Positions 44,345 to 53,946 of a DNA stretch of 64,000 bases are shown piece by piece. The notes under the pieces were generated by a model that ran no database searches, was not told where the DNA came from, and was given only the letters and a program-made list of their open reading frames with translations. Location: contig NZ_CP104040.1 of the NCBI RefSeq assembly GCF_025152745.1, positions 992,001 to 1,056,000 on the forward strand, read 5' to 3'. Position numbers and translations under genes: made by a program. The DNA is from Rhizobium sp. WSM4643. Lineage in GTDB: Bacteria; Pseudomonadota; Alphaproteobacteria; Rhizobiales; Rhizobiaceae. Position 1 is the stretch's first letter; the number at the start of each line of letters is the position of its first letter.

Positions 44345-45247
44345 TCACGTCATCCACTTCCGATGCTCCGCAAATCTCTCCGCCAAGAGGTCGATGAACA
44401 GCCGCACCTTCGTCGGCAGATGGCTGCGGTTGGGATAGACCGCGTTGATATTGAATTCGACCGGCCGGTAGTCCGGCATGATCTTCACCAGCCGCCCTTC
44501 GGCGATGTCGTCGAATACCACGAAACTCGGTGCCAGGAAGATGCCCCGCCCGGTCAGCGTCAGGAAGCGCAGCATCTCGGCGCTGTTGGAGACGACATTG
44601 CCGCTGATCTTGACGCTTTCCTTGTTGCCCTCGCCATCCTCGAAGCGCCATTCGTCGCCATAGGGGTAATAGGCATATTGCAGGCAATTGTGGTCGGCGA
44701 CCTCGGCCGGCGTGTTCGGCATCGGATGGCTCTCGAAATAGGTCGGCGAGCAGACGAGCATATGGCGCCAGGGCGTCAGCTTGCGGGCGACGAGCGATGA
44801 ATCCGGCGGCGGTACGGTGCGCATCACCAGGTCGTATCCATCCTCGATCATGTCGACCATCCGCTCGCCCACGCTGAAATCGAGTGCGATCGACGGATAG
44901 AGCTCCATAAATTCGCTGACGACAGGCAGCAGGAAACGCACGATGGCGCTACTGGTGTAGACCTTCAGCGTGCCGCGCGGCGTCGTGCTCAGCGCGCCCG
45001 CCGTCCGGTCCGCCTCATCGAGTTCGGCCAGGATCTGCGACGAGCGCTCATAATAATATTTGCCGGTTTCCGTCAGGCTGACCTTGCGCGTCGTGCGGTT
45101 AAGCAGCCGCACGCCGAGGCGGTCCTCCAGCGATTGCACGTGGTTGCCGACCATAGTGACGGACATGTTGAGCCGCGCGCGGCGGCGGAAAAAACCGCCG
45201 CATTCGACCACGCGGCCAAAGACTGTGAGACTTGTCAACCGATCCAT
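44345..45247 (-). CDS. LysR family transcriptional regulator
   Basis: 300 residues. N-terminal HTH (LTVFGRVVECGGFFRRRARLNMSVTMVGNHVQSLEDRLGVRLLNRTTRKVSLTETG) and an effector domain beginning GTLKVYTSSAIVRFLLPVVSEF. In the HTH, the usual SFSAAARxLxxS reads GFFRRRARLNMS. Divergent from the emrAB-like genes 138 bases away, so it likely controls them. Confidence 0.92.
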   Translation of the reverse strand: MDRLTSLTVFGRVVECGGFFRRRARLNMSVTMVGNHVQSLEDRLGVRLLNRTTRKVSLTETGKYYYERSSQILAELDEADRTAGALSTTPRGTLKVYTSSAIVRFLLPVVSEFMELYPSIALDFSVGERMVDMIEDGYDLVMRTVPPPDSSLVARKLTPWRHMLVCSPTYFESHPMPNTPAEVADHNCLQYAYYPYGDEWRFEDGEGNKESVKISGNVVSNSAEMLRFLTLTGRGIFLAPSFVVFDDIAEGRLVKIMPDYRPVEFNINAVYPNRSHLPTKVRLFIDLLAERFAEHRKWMT

Positions 45248-45385
45248 ATTGCCCTCGGATTATCCGCTGAGAGTTGATGATCCTTCCCGATTTAAGCAGA
45301 TTATCAAAATGAATGTCAGGGTGCATTTTCCTTCGCATCGAACGGGGCCTCTCACAGAGGAGGCCAACGCTGAAGGAGAGTTAGG

Positions 45386-46672
45386 ATGGTCGAGTTACCC
45401 CACAGGCAAGTTTTCGAAAGTGCGAGGCAAGCCGAGCAGATCCTGGCCGAGGAAGCCGCCAGGGCGCCTTCCGCCGAGGCGGCTCCCATGCCTGTCTCCG
45501 AAGCGCGGGCTGCTGCACCACCGGCCACCGAAGCACCGGTTGCGGAAACTCCCAAAAAGACCGGCCGCCGCATCGTCAAGCGCGCCGTCCTTGCCGCCGC
45601 CCTGCTTGCCGGCGTCGCTTTCGCAGGCGATTTCGGCTACCGCTACTGGACGGTCGGCCGCTTCATCGAATCCACCGACGATGCCTATGTGAAGGCCGAT
45701 TACACCACTGTCGCCCCGAAGGTTGCCGGCTACATCAGCCAGGTGCTGGTCAACGACAATGACGCGGTCAAGGCCGGCCAGGTTCTCGCTCGCATCGATG
45801 ATCGCGACTTCCAGGCCGCACTGTCGCAGGCGAAGGCCGATGTGAAGGCAGCCGAAGCCGCCATCACCAATATCGACGCCCAGATCGCCCTGCAGCAGTC
45901 GGTGATCGAGCAGGCCAAGGCGACGATCGATGCCTCGCAGGCCTCGCTGGATTTTGCCGTGTCCGATGCCGCCCGCTCGGCCCGCCTGATCACCAACGGC
46001 GCCGGCACCCAGTCTCGCGCCGAGCAGACCCAGTCAGCCCGCGACCAGGCCGCTGCCGCCCTCGAGCGCGACCGGGCGGCCCTCGTCACGGCTCAGAATA
46101 GGGTGCCGGTGCTTCAGACTGAGCGCGAACAGACGGTTGCCCAGCGTGACCGTGCGGTCGCCGCCGCCCATCAGGCAGAACTCAACCTCTCCTATACCGA
46201 CATCGTCGCCGCCGTTGACGGCACGGTCGGCGCCCGCTCGATCCGAGTCGGCCAATATGTCACCTCGGGCACGCAACTGATGGCGGTCGTGCCGCTGCAC
46301 GCGGTCTACGTCGTCGCCAATTTCAAGGAGACGCAGCTGACCTATATCAGCCCCGGCCAGTCGGTCGAGATCAAGGTCGACAGCTTTCCCGATATCTCGA
46401 TCAGGGGTCATGTCGACAGCGTTTCGCCGGCAAGCGGGCTGGAATTCTCGCTGTTGCCGCCGGACAATGCCACCGGCAACTTCACCAAGATCGTCCAACG
46501 CATCCCGGTCAAGATCGTCATTGACGATGAGGCTCTGAGTGTCCTGTTGCGCTCGGGCATGTCGGTCGAGCCCGAAATCGACACCAAGGCTGCCCAGACC
46601 GAAGCTGCCGAGACCAAGCCTGCCCAAGCCCCTGGAACAGCCGGGGAGGGATTATCCAGCCACGCTGGATGA
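45386..46672 (+). CDS. emrA: HlyD/EmrA-type membrane fusion protein
   Basis: 428 residues. Cytoplasmic Ala/Pro/Glu-rich N-terminus (to about 58), one membrane segment (AVLAAALLAGVAFAGDFGYRYW), biotinyl-lipoyl half STDDAYVKADYTTVAPKVAGYISQVLVNDNDAVKAGQVLARID, a long coiled-coil hairpin rich in Ala/Gln (about 155-265), and the second lipoyl half LSYTDIVAAVDGTVG. Periplasmic adaptor linking the EmrB-type pump to an outer-membrane channel. GGAGAG precedes the start. First gene of an operon. Confidence 0.93.
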   Translation: MVELPHRQVFESARQAEQILAEEAARAPSAEAAPMPVSEARAAAPPATEAPVAETPKKTGRRIVKRAVLAAALLAGVAFAGDFGYRYWTVGRFIESTDDAYVKADYTTVAPKVAGYISQVLVNDNDAVKAGQVLARIDDRDFQAALSQAKADVKAAEAAITNIDAQIALQQSVIEQAKATIDASQASLDFAVSDAARSARLITNGAGTQSRAEQTQSARDQAAAALERDRAALVTAQNRVPVLQTEREQTVAQRDRAVAAAHQAELNLSYTDIVAAVDGTVGARSIRVGQYVTSGTQLMAVVPLHAVYVVANFKETQLTYISPGQSVEIKVDSFPDISIRGHVDSVSPASGLEFSLLPPDNATGNFTKIVQRIPVKIVIDDEALSVLLRSGMSVEPEIDTKAAQTEAAETKPAQAPGTAGEGLSSHAG

Positions 46673-46698
46673 TCCTACCCTTGTTCGCCCAATTATCC

Positions 46699-46746
46699 CG
46701 ATCATTCCCGATCATTCCCGAATGATCCGATCATTCCCGAATGATC
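46699..46746. promoter_or_regulatory. Repeated palindromes between emrA and emrB
   Basis: Two identical 18-bp palindromes GATCATTCCCGAATGATC (46710-46727, 46729-46746) and three CCGATCATTCC direct repeats. Could be regulator sites or an mRNA hairpin setting the adaptor/pump ratio. Confidence 0.55.
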
Positions 46747-46799
46747 ACCCGAACCCCGTCATGAGAAAGTTTTCCGCAAGAGCCGGAAGGAGATAGGTC

Positions 46800-48419
46800 A
46801 TGGCCACTCTTCAGATCGCCGCAAACAGCAATGCGCTTGCGCGCCCCGCCGCCCCAGCGCCCGTGGCACCTGCCGCACTGAGCCCGCTGCGCATGTGGGC
46901 AGCCGTTGTCGGCTCGACGCTCGGCGCCTTCATGGCGGTCCTCAACATCCAGATCGTCAATGCCTCGCTGGCCGATATCCAGGGCGCGATCGGCGCCGGC
47001 ACGGATGACGGTGGTTGGATTTCCACCTCCTATCTGATCGCCGAAATCGTCGTCATTCCCTTGAGCGCTTGGCTGGCGCGCGTCTTCTCGGTCCGCAATT
47101 ATCTGCTTGCTAACGCCATCCTCTTCCTCGTCTTCTCGGTTGCCTGCGCCTTCGCGGCCAACCTGCAGCAGATGATCATCCTGCGCGCCATTCAGGGCTT
47201 TTCCGGCGGCGTGCTGATCCCGATGGCCTTCACCATCATCATCACGCTGCTGCCCAAGGCCAAGCAGCCGATCGGCCTTGCCCTCTTTGCCCTGTCCGCC
47301 ACCTTCGCACCGGCCATCGGCCCGACGATCGGCGGTTACCTCACCGAGAACTGGGGCTGGGAATATATCTTCTATGTCAACTTGGTGCCCGGCGCGCTGA
47401 TGGTCGGCATGCTCTGGGCTTCGCTCGATCGCGGGCCGATGAACCTGAAGCTGCTCGCCAAGGGCGACTGGCCGGGCATCGTCACCATGGCGATCGGCCT
47501 GGCGGCCCTGCAGACGGTCCTGGAGGAGGGCAACAAGGAAGATTGGTTCGGCTCCGATTTCATCGTCCGCCTGTCTGTTATCGCTGCCATCTCGCTGACG
47601 TTGTTCCTGATCATCGAGCTGAAGACCGCCCATCCGCTCTTGAACCTTCGCCTGCTGGTGCGCCGCAATTTCGGCTTCGGCATCGTCGCCAATTTCCTGC
47701 TCGGCATTGCGCTTTACGGCTCGGTTTTCGTGCTGCCGATTTATCTCACCCGCATCCAGGGCTATAATTCCGAGCAGATCGGCATGGTTCTCGCCTGGAC
47801 CGGTATTCCGCAACTGCTGCTGATTCCGCTGGTGCCACGGCTGATGAAGCGTTTCGATGTGCGCCTGCTGATCATCATCGGCTTTGCACTTTTCGCCGCC
47901 TCGAACTTCATGAACGTGCACATGACCGGCGATTACGCGAGCGATCAGCTATTCTGGCCGAACATCGTCCGAGCTATCGGCCAGGCGCTCGTCTTCACGC
48001 CCCTCTCGGCGATCGCCACCGCAGGCATCGAACAGGAGAATGCCGGTTCGGCTTCGGCACTCTTCAACATGATGCGCAATCTCGGCGGCGCCGTCGGCAT
48101 TGCCTCGCTGCAGACCTTCCTGTCGAAGCGCGAACAATTCCACTCGAACATCCTGACCAATTCGGTCTCGGTCTTCGAGGAAGCCACCCGCGATCGTATC
48201 GCCAGGCTCACCGGCTATTTCATGAGCCACGGTGTCAGCGATCAGGCGCTTGCCAGCCACAAGGCCGTCGTCGCCATCGCACTCAAAATACGTAAGCAGG
48301 CCAATATCATGGCCTTCAGCGACACGTTCTTCCTGCTCGGAGTGGCCCTGGTCGTCGCCCTGCTTGCAAGCCTGCTTCTGAGGAAACCCGGTCAACTCTC
48401 CGGCGGCGGCGCTCACTAG
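46800..48419 (+). CDS. emrB: DHA2-family MFS multidrug efflux pump (EmrB/QacA type)
   Basis: 539 residues, about 14 membrane segments. First segment WAAVVGSTLGAFMAVLNIQIVNASL has the D/N pattern of the subfamily; LARVFSVRNYL and the motif C region FALSATFAPAIGPTIGGYLTENWGWEYIF are present. Works with the EmrA-type adaptor upstream to extrude hydrophobic compounds, driven by protons. The start is preceded by GGAAGGAGATAGGTC. Confidence 0.94.
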   Translation: MATLQIAANSNALARPAAPAPVAPAALSPLRMWAAVVGSTLGAFMAVLNIQIVNASLADIQGAIGAGTDDGGWISTSYLIAEIVVIPLSAWLARVFSVRNYLLANAILFLVFSVACAFAANLQQMIILRAIQGFSGGVLIPMAFTIIITLLPKAKQPIGLALFALSATFAPAIGPTIGGYLTENWGWEYIFYVNLVPGALMVGMLWASLDRGPMNLKLLAKGDWPGIVTMAIGLAALQTVLEEGNKEDWFGSDFIVRLSVIAAISLTLFLIIELKTAHPLLNLRLLVRRNFGFGIVANFLLGIALYGSVFVLPIYLTRIQGYNSEQIGMVLAWTGIPQLLLIPLVPRLMKRFDVRLLIIIGFALFAASNFMNVHMTGDYASDQLFWPNIVRAIGQALVFTPLSAIATAGIEQENAGSASALFNMMRNLGGAVGIASLQTFLSKREQFHSNILTNSVSVFEEATRDRIARLTGYFMSHGVSDQALASHKAVVAIALKIRKQANIMAFSDTFFLLGVALVVALLASLLLRKPGQLSGGGAH

Positions 48420-48449
48420 CGCCTTGCGGCCCTCAAGGAGGAGAAAGCC

Positions 48450-49655
48450 ATGACGCCAGCGATCCATGCCCCCGATATCGACAGGCTCCAGCCCAAGGCC
48501 GCCGGCCATGCCGTCAGTGTCGGCGCACTGCTCTCCATCATCGAATGGCTCTCCGGCGACGAATGCCACGCGCTCGACGAAGCCGGCCTCGTCTCCGGGC
48601 TTGGCCGCCGGCTTCAGGCGCTCGGCCTTCCGATCGACCGGTTGACGCTGCATCTGATGACCCTGCATCCCGAGTTCATCGGCCGCACCATCGCCTGGGC
48701 GCCGGGTGAACCGGTCGAGATCCATGATCGGGAACACGGCGTGCGCGTCGCCATATCAAATACGCCGCTGCGCAAGGTCATGGAAACCCGCGAGCCGCTG
48801 GTCGTCGATACCGGCGAAAGCGTGCATGGCCGCTGGCAGCATATCGATGTCTTCGCCGATCGCGGCCTGATGCAGCTCGTCATCGCGCCGCTCTGCAATG
48901 TCGACGGCCCGGTCAGCGCCGCCGTCTTCGGCACGAAGCGACCGGGCGGCTTCACCGCCTCCGAGCGTCAGGTGATCGAGCGAATCTTGCCGGCGCTGCG
49001 CAACACCAGCGAGTTGCGCATCCTTCGCCAGGTCGAGCTCAGCCTGCTCGATACCTATATCGGCCCGCTGACGGCAAGCCGCATCCTGGCCGGCCGCATC
49101 CGCCGCGACGAGATCGAATCGATGGAGGCAGCGCTGCTGCTCTGCGATCTGCGCGGCTTCACCGAGCTGTCGAACCGGCTGCCCGGCAGCACCGTGCTCG
49201 GGCTGCTGAACGCCTATTTCGACAGGATCGTACCGGCCATCACCCGCGAGGGCGGCGAAGTGCTGAAATTCATGGGCGACGCCGTGCTTGCCTTCTTCCC
49301 GGGTTATGATGCCGCCCATTCCTGCGGCGCGGCCCTGGCATCGGCCCGCGCCATCCTCGATGAGATCGACCATTTCCAATATGAGGGCATCGGTGTCAAA
49401 GCCGGCATCGCTCTGCACTACGGCGAGGTCAGCTACGGCAATGTCGGCTCCGGCCGCCGCCTCGACTTCACCCTGATCGGCGGCGACGTCAACCTGGTCA
49501 GCCGCATCCAGACCGCCTGCAGCGAACTCGGAGAAGCCTTGCTGATGTCGGCGCCGTTCCGTGAGGAGGCTGGGGCAGGGGATGTGGTGTCGGTCGGGTC
49601 GCACAGGCTGAAAGGTTTTGCCGATCCGGCCGAGCTATTCACGATTGTGCGGTAG
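48450..49655 (+). CDS. Class III adenylate/guanylate cyclase
   Basis: 401 residues, soluble. An N-terminal GAF-like region (about 20-190) precedes the catalytic domain: AALLLCDLRGFTELSNRLPG (metal Asp), EGGEVLKFMGDAVLAFF (second Asp), GVKAGIALHYGEVSYGNVGSGRRLDFTLIGGDVNLVSRIQ. The LRGFT and DFTLIG positions are variants of the class. Starts 30 bases after emrB with AGGAGGAG, so it is probably co-transcribed with the pump. Confidence 0.92.
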   Translation: MTPAIHAPDIDRLQPKAAGHAVSVGALLSIIEWLSGDECHALDEAGLVSGLGRRLQALGLPIDRLTLHLMTLHPEFIGRTIAWAPGEPVEIHDREHGVRVAISNTPLRKVMETREPLVVDTGESVHGRWQHIDVFADRGLMQLVIAPLCNVDGPVSAAVFGTKRPGGFTASERQVIERILPALRNTSELRILRQVELSLLDTYIGPLTASRILAGRIRRDEIESMEAALLLCDLRGFTELSNRLPGSTVLGLLNAYFDRIVPAITREGGEVLKFMGDAVLAFFPGYDAAHSCGAALASARAILDEIDHFQYEGIGVKAGIALHYGEVSYGNVGSGRRLDFTLIGGDVNLVSRIQTACSELGEALLMSAPFREEAGAGDVVSVGSHRLKGFADPAELFTIVR

Positions 49656-49693
49656 GCGAGCCCACCCAGCTGGCAGAATCCAGATTTCTGGTC

Positions 49694-49836
49694 CGCCCCT
49701 CATCCGCCTGCCGGCACCTTCTCCCCGCTCGCGGGGAGAAGGGATATGCCGCGACGTCTCTATTGCCTTCCACCGTTGCTTGAGGCACGTCCCCTCTCCC
49801 CGTCAGAACGGGGAGAGGGTTAGGGTGAGGGGCAGC
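49694..49836. repeat. RIME-type element
   Basis: CCCCTCATCCGCCTGCCGGC (unoccupied IS110-type target 49696-49704), CTTCTCCCCGCTCGCGGGGAGAAG and CCCTCTCCCCGT...ACGGGGAGAGGGTTAGGGTGAGGGG. Fills much of the 331-base gap before nadE. Confidence 0.75.
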
Positions 49837-49986
49837 TTTATTGCTGTGAGGTCAGGCAGTTCATTCCCAAAACCCCAACGCCCACTTGCATAAAATGCAT
49901 GGCAGGTTTGCCCAAAACGGCTTCGTCCTCCCCCATCTTTTCGCCATAGTGACACCGAAATTCCGTAAGCGGGGAGGAAGAGGCCT

Positions 49987-50820
49987 ATGACTGTGCTGTT
50001 CGACGAACAAGGCGAGATCATCCGCGAACTGGGTGTTGCCGCCGATATCGACCCTGAGCGGGAGATCGAACGGCGAACCGCTTTCCTCAAGGATTATCTC
50101 GTTGCCTCCGGCATGCGCGGCTACGTCCTCGGCATCAGTGGCGGCGTCGATTCGCTGACGGCGGCGCTGCTGGCTCAAAAGGCGGTGCGCGAGCTGCGGG
50201 AAGGCGGCCATGCGGCCGAATTCATCGCCGTGCGCCTTCCCTATGCTGTCCAGGCGGATGAGGCCGATGCGGTGAGGGCGCTGGAAACGATCGGCGCCGA
50301 CCGCTCTATGGTGGTCAACATCAAGGCGCCGGCGGATGCGATGCTTGCCGCTGCGCTAAACGGCGGCCTCGCCTTTGCCGATGCCGGCCGCCAGGATTTC
50401 ATCCTCGGCAATATCAAGGCGCGCCAGCGGATGATTGCCCAGTTCGCCCTTGCCGGGGCGCTTGGCAGCCTCGTCATCGGCACCGATCATGCGGCCGAGG
50501 CGGTCATGGGTTTCTTCACCAAGTTCGGCGACGGCGCCGCCGATATCCTGCCGCTCGCCGGCCTCAACAAGCGCCGCGTCCGCCTGCTGGCAAAACGGCT
50601 CGGCGCCCCGGACGAACTGGTGTTCAAGGTGCCCACAGCCGATCTCGAGGACCAGCGGCCGCTGCGCCCCGACGAGGAGGCCTATGGCGTCAGCTATGAC
50701 GAGATCGACGATTTCCTCGAAGGCAAGCCGGTCGGCGAGATCGCCCGCCGCCGCATCCTCGCCGCCTATCGGGCGACCGCCCACAAGCGCGCTTTGCCGG
50801 TGGCTGTGAGCGCCCTCTGA
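49987..50820 (+). CDS. nadE: Ammonia-dependent NAD+ synthetase
   Basis: 277 residues. P-loop [15 protein letters not shown] (49-63, SGGVDS at 51-56), [54 protein letters not shown] and [31 protein letters not shown] are classical NadE motifs. It lacks a glutaminase domain, so ammonia is the donor. GGGGAGGAAGAGG precedes the ATG. Makes NAD+ from nicotinic acid adenine dinucleotide. Confidence 0.95.
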   Translation: MTVLFDEQGEIIRELGVAADIDPEREIERRTAFLKDYLVASGMRGYVLGISGGVDSLTAALLAQKAVRELREGGHAAEFIAVRLPYAVQADEADAVRALETIGADRSMVVNIKAPADAMLAAALNGGLAFADAGRQDFILGNIKARQRMIAQFALAGALGSLVIGTDHAAEAVMGFFTKFGDGAADILPLAGLNKRRVRLLAKRLGAPDELVFKVPTADLEDQRPLRPDEEAYGVSYDEIDDFLEGKPVGEIARRRILAAYRATAHKRALPVAVSAL

Positions 50821-50859
50821 CGGTCGCACAAGCGGGATGCGCGCGGACGCGACCTGGAT

Positions 50860-51543
50860 TTACGGCCTGACCGGCTCGCCCGTCCGTCCTGACGAAGCGA
50901 GATAGGCATGCGGCGCGAAATAGACGCCGTCGGCATCGAAGGCCTCGAGGTCTTCGGCCTGCAGCGCCTCGCGCACCTTCGGCCGTGCCGCAACACGGGC
51001 CATGAAGCCGTGCAGCGCCGGCCATTGCTTGAGATCGATATCGGTCCAGGGCGACCAGTTCAGGCAGACGAAGAGATAGGCATCCGCGACTGTGAATGAA
51101 TCGCCGGTGAGATAGGGTTCGGCAAGACGACCGTTCAGCCATGTCAGCCGCTTCGATATCAGCGCGCGGACCTCCCTATGAACGCTGGAATAAATCGGAT
51201 TGAAGAGCAGCACCATCGGCTTGTGCAGCTCGGCGGTGATGAAGTTGAGATAGGATTGCACCTCGTTGCGGCGGATATTGCCGAGCTCAGGCAAAAGGGC
51301 TGCCCCTTCGGGCACACTGTCGGCAAGGAACTGCACGATCGCCGGCCCCTCGGTCAGCACCTTGCCATCGTCGAGCATCAGCGCCGGCACATAGCCGTTG
51401 CCGTTGATCGCGAGATAATCCTCGCCGGTGCTCGTCCTGTGGGTCTGCCGGTCGACTTGGACGAGCTCGATATCGAGCCCGAGCTCCCGGCAGATGATGT
51501 GCGGCGAAAGCGAGCAGGCGGCTGCGTGCATATAAAGTTTCAT
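50860..51543 (-). CDS. Glutathione S-transferase
   Basis: 227 residues from ATG 51543 (MKLYMHAAACSLSPHIICRELG), with AGGAGAGGAAA upstream. The N-terminal thioredoxin-like domain has the beta-class CSLSPHI motif and NGYVPALMLDDGKVLTEGPAIVQFLAD; the helical C-terminal domain has FTVADAYLFVCLNWSPW. Divergent from a TetR gene and sharing its operator, so probably induced by a toxic or oxidative compound. Confidence 0.93.
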   Translation of the reverse strand: MKLYMHAAACSLSPHIICRELGLDIELVQVDRQTHRTSTGEDYLAINGNGYVPALMLDDGKVLTEGPAIVQFLADSVPEGAALLPELGNIRRNEVQSYLNFITAELHKPMVLLFNPIYSSVHREVRALISKRLTWLNGRLAEPYLTGDSFTVADAYLFVCLNWSPWTDIDLKQWPALHGFMARVAARPKVREALQAEDLEAFDADGVYFAPHAYLASSGRTGEPVRP

Positions 51544-51599
51544 TGCGGTTTCCTCTCCTTGTGGAGGCGGTCGATGCCGCCGGCCGACAGTGTTGAACA

Positions 51600-51657
51600 T
51601 TTGTACTGTTTCGCATAAAATAACCCTCGTCAAGAATTTAATGCGAAACGGTACAAA
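51600..51657. promoter_or_regulatory. Candidate TetR operator / divergent promoter
   Basis: 17-bp arms TTTGTACTGTTTCGCAT (51600-51616) and ATGCGAAACGGTACAAA (51641-51657) are inverted repeats with one mismatch, 24 bases apart, directly before the TetR start. Confidence 0.65.
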
Positions 51658-51658
51658 T

Positions 51659-52273
51659 ATGAAAAACGAGAAGAAGCGCGGCCGCCCGCGGGCTTTCGAC
51701 GCCAAGGCGGCGCTCGGTAAGGCGCGGGATGTCTTCTGGGACAGGGGGTTTACCGCCGCCTCGCTCGACAATTTGAGCGCTGCGACCAACCTCAACCGCC
51801 CGAGCCTTTACGGCGCCTTCGGCGACAAGGAGGATCTCTATCTCGATACGCTGGAGGGCTATCGGCAGGACGGCATGAATACGCTCGCCGAGGCGCTCGA
51901 CCCGTCACTGCCGCTGCGCGACAATATCGCCCGCGTCTATGCCGGTGCGCTGGCGATCTATCTGCATGGCGAAACCGCGGCCCGCGGCTGTCTGCTGATC
52001 GGCACGGCATCGGCCGAGGCGGTCCAGCATGAGCGGGTCCGCGAGGTGCTCGGCCGCAGCCTCAACGATTTCGACGACGAAATCGAAAAGCGCGTGCGGC
52101 TTGGCGTCGAAAGGGGCGAGCTTCCCCGAAACGCCGATCCACAGATGCTTGCCAGGCTCGCCTCCGCCGTCATGCATTCGCTCGCCGTTCGCGCCCGCGC
52201 CGGCGACAGCCGCGAGACGCTGGAGGCGATTGCCCGGTCAGGCGTCGAACTGATCTGCGGGGAGCGCCAATAA
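51659..52273 (+). CDS. TetR/AcrR family regulator
   Basis: 204 residues from ATG 51659 (MKNEKKRGRPRAFDAKAALGKARDVFWDRGFTAASLDNLSAATNLNRPSLYGAFGDKEDLYL, the TetR HTH); ATG 51641 is possible but lies in the operator arm. C-terminal ligand domain has LDPSLPLRDNIARVYAGALAIYLHGETAARGCLLIGTAS, with the Gly-Cys of the YezE-like group. Probably represses the divergent GST gene and itself. Confidence 0.92.
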   Translation: MKNEKKRGRPRAFDAKAALGKARDVFWDRGFTAASLDNLSAATNLNRPSLYGAFGDKEDLYLDTLEGYRQDGMNTLAEALDPSLPLRDNIARVYAGALAIYLHGETAARGCLLIGTASAEAVQHERVREVLGRSLNDFDDEIEKRVRLGVERGELPRNADPQMLARLASAVMHSLAVRARAGDSRETLEAIARSGVELICGERQ

Positions 52274-52276
52274 TCC

Positions 52277-53518
52277 TCAGGTCGAGTCCCGAGTCTCCCC
52301 ATCGCTCGGCCGCACTATCCAGGCATAGGCCGCACCGGCGAGAAGCAGCACGGAGGTGCCGAGGAAAACCGCCCGCATGCCGATATGGCCGCCGACAAGG
52401 CCGCCAAGGATGGGGCCGGCCACCTGGCCGACATATTGCGAGGAAATCGAAAGCCCGAGAATGCCGCCGGCCGCACTATCCGGCACGCTGTGGCGGATGA
52501 CCGAGGCGATGCAGGGCAGCAGCCCGCCGAGCGCCACACCCATCAGGAAACGCAGGATGATCAGTTGCCAGGAACTGGTGACGAAGGCCTGCGGGATCAG
52601 CAGCAGCCCGGCGACGGCGAGCGCGCCTGCAATCACCGGCCAATGGCCGATCCTGTCGGCGAGCTTGCCGAGCCGTGAGGCCGACAGAATGCTGCCAAGG
52701 GCAGCCGCCGACATGACGATGCCCGATATCATCGTCACCTGGGATTCGAGGGGCACGAGCTGCGCGACATAGACGGTGATGATCGGCTCGATCGACATAT
52801 TGGCGAACATCAGCAGCATGCCTGTTGCCAGCATGGCGATGACGGGCCGCTTGTCGGCGATGGATTTCCAGCCGCCGCTGGCCTTGGCCGCCTGCTTGCG
52901 GGCCGGCGATTTCTCTTCCTTGATCAGGAAGGCCGTGGCGAGAAAAGCAAGGAAGATCATGCCGCCGGCGGCAAGAAACGTGCCGCGGATGCCGATGATG
53001 GGCGGCAGCGCCCCGCCGATCAGCGGCCCGACGAGATTGCCGGCCATGATGCCGGAGGAGAGCACGCCGAGCGCCCAGGCCGAACGATCCTTCGGCGTCT
53101 GCGTCGCCACCAGCACCATCGAGCCGGAGGCATAACCGCCGGCAAGCCCGACGAAAAGGCGCAGCGCCACCAGCTGCCAGACGTTGCCGGCCATGCCCAT
53201 CAGCGAGATCGCCAGCGTCATGCCGAGGCTGGCGCGCACCAGCATCAGCTTGCGGCCGTAAATATCGCCGAGCCGGCCCCAGAGCGGCGCGACGAGAGCC
53301 GCGGCGAAGAAGGTGGCGCCATAGGCGATGCCCGACCATTGCACGATGTCAGCATGATCGCTGACGCCGAGTTCCTCGACATAAAGCGGCAGGAAGGGAA
53401 GCAGCAGCGTCATCGCCACGATCGTGGTGAAGGAGCCGATCAGCGAGATGGTAAGGTTGCGCTTCCAGAAGACCGAGCCCGGCCTGGCGCTGGCGGCGTC
53501 CAATTGCGTATCGGTCAT
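52277..53518 (-). CDS. MFS transporter (DHA1, multidrug-type)
   Basis: 413 residues from ATG 53518, 12 membrane segments. Motif A GRLGDIYGRKLMLVRA, motif C GIMAGNLVGPLIGGAL, and a charged central loop (KEEKSPARKQAAKASGGWKSI). Ends three bases from the TetR stop, convergent. Exports an unknown drug or metabolite by proton antiport. Confidence 0.92.
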   Translation of the reverse strand: MTDTQLDAASARPGSVFWKRNLTISLIGSFTTIVAMTLLLPFLPLYVEELGVSDHADIVQWSGIAYGATFFAAALVAPLWGRLGDIYGRKLMLVRASLGMTLAISLMGMAGNVWQLVALRLFVGLAGGYASGSMVLVATQTPKDRSAWALGVLSSGIMAGNLVGPLIGGALPPIIGIRGTFLAAGGMIFLAFLATAFLIKEEKSPARKQAAKASGGWKSIADKRPVIAMLATGMLLMFANMSIEPIITVYVAQLVPLESQVTMISGIVMSAAALGSILSASRLGKLADRIGHWPVIAGALAVAGLLLIPQAFVTSSWQLIILRFLMGVALGGLLPCIASVIRHSVPDSAAGGILGLSISSQYVGQVAGPILGGLVGGHIGMRAVFLGTSVLLLAGAAYAWIVRPSDGETRDST

Positions 53519-53540
53519 TCTCTCGGCCTCGGCATTGATT

Positions 53541-53645
53541 CTACAGCGCCGCGCGTCTTTTAAGGCGCGCAAAGGACGCTTTAACACATTGAAATCTGCA
53601 TATTTCCTCAAATCGGTTCCGATTTGAGGAAATATGCGGCAAGCG
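53541..53645. repeat. Rhizobial mosaic intergenic repeat
   Basis: TACAGCGCCGCGCGTCTTTT ... CAAATCGGTTCCGATTTGAG ..., same family as 6447-6550 and 55068-55170. The rest of the gap to 53946 shows no supported gene. Confidence 0.75.
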
Positions 53646-53946
53646 AAGTTCCGCCGCGCCTAATGAAACGATGTGTTCTTTACCGCGGCGAGGAGATCGG
53701 CGCAGTGAATCTGTCCTGAGATCGAGCTTTCGATGTCGAGCGCATGGGCCTTAGCGGCGGATGCGCCCGTCGTTCCAGGGCGGGCACGCGCTGATATAGC
53801 CGCGCTGTGGCCCGTCCTTCAAGACGGCGCTTCCGGGATCGGCGGCCTGTTTTTGGAAATTGCCGCTGCAATCTGGACCTTCTCAGGCAAAAGTGCTAGA
53901 AGAAGACCGATTGCATTACGCAATCGGTTAATCCGAGGACATTGCC

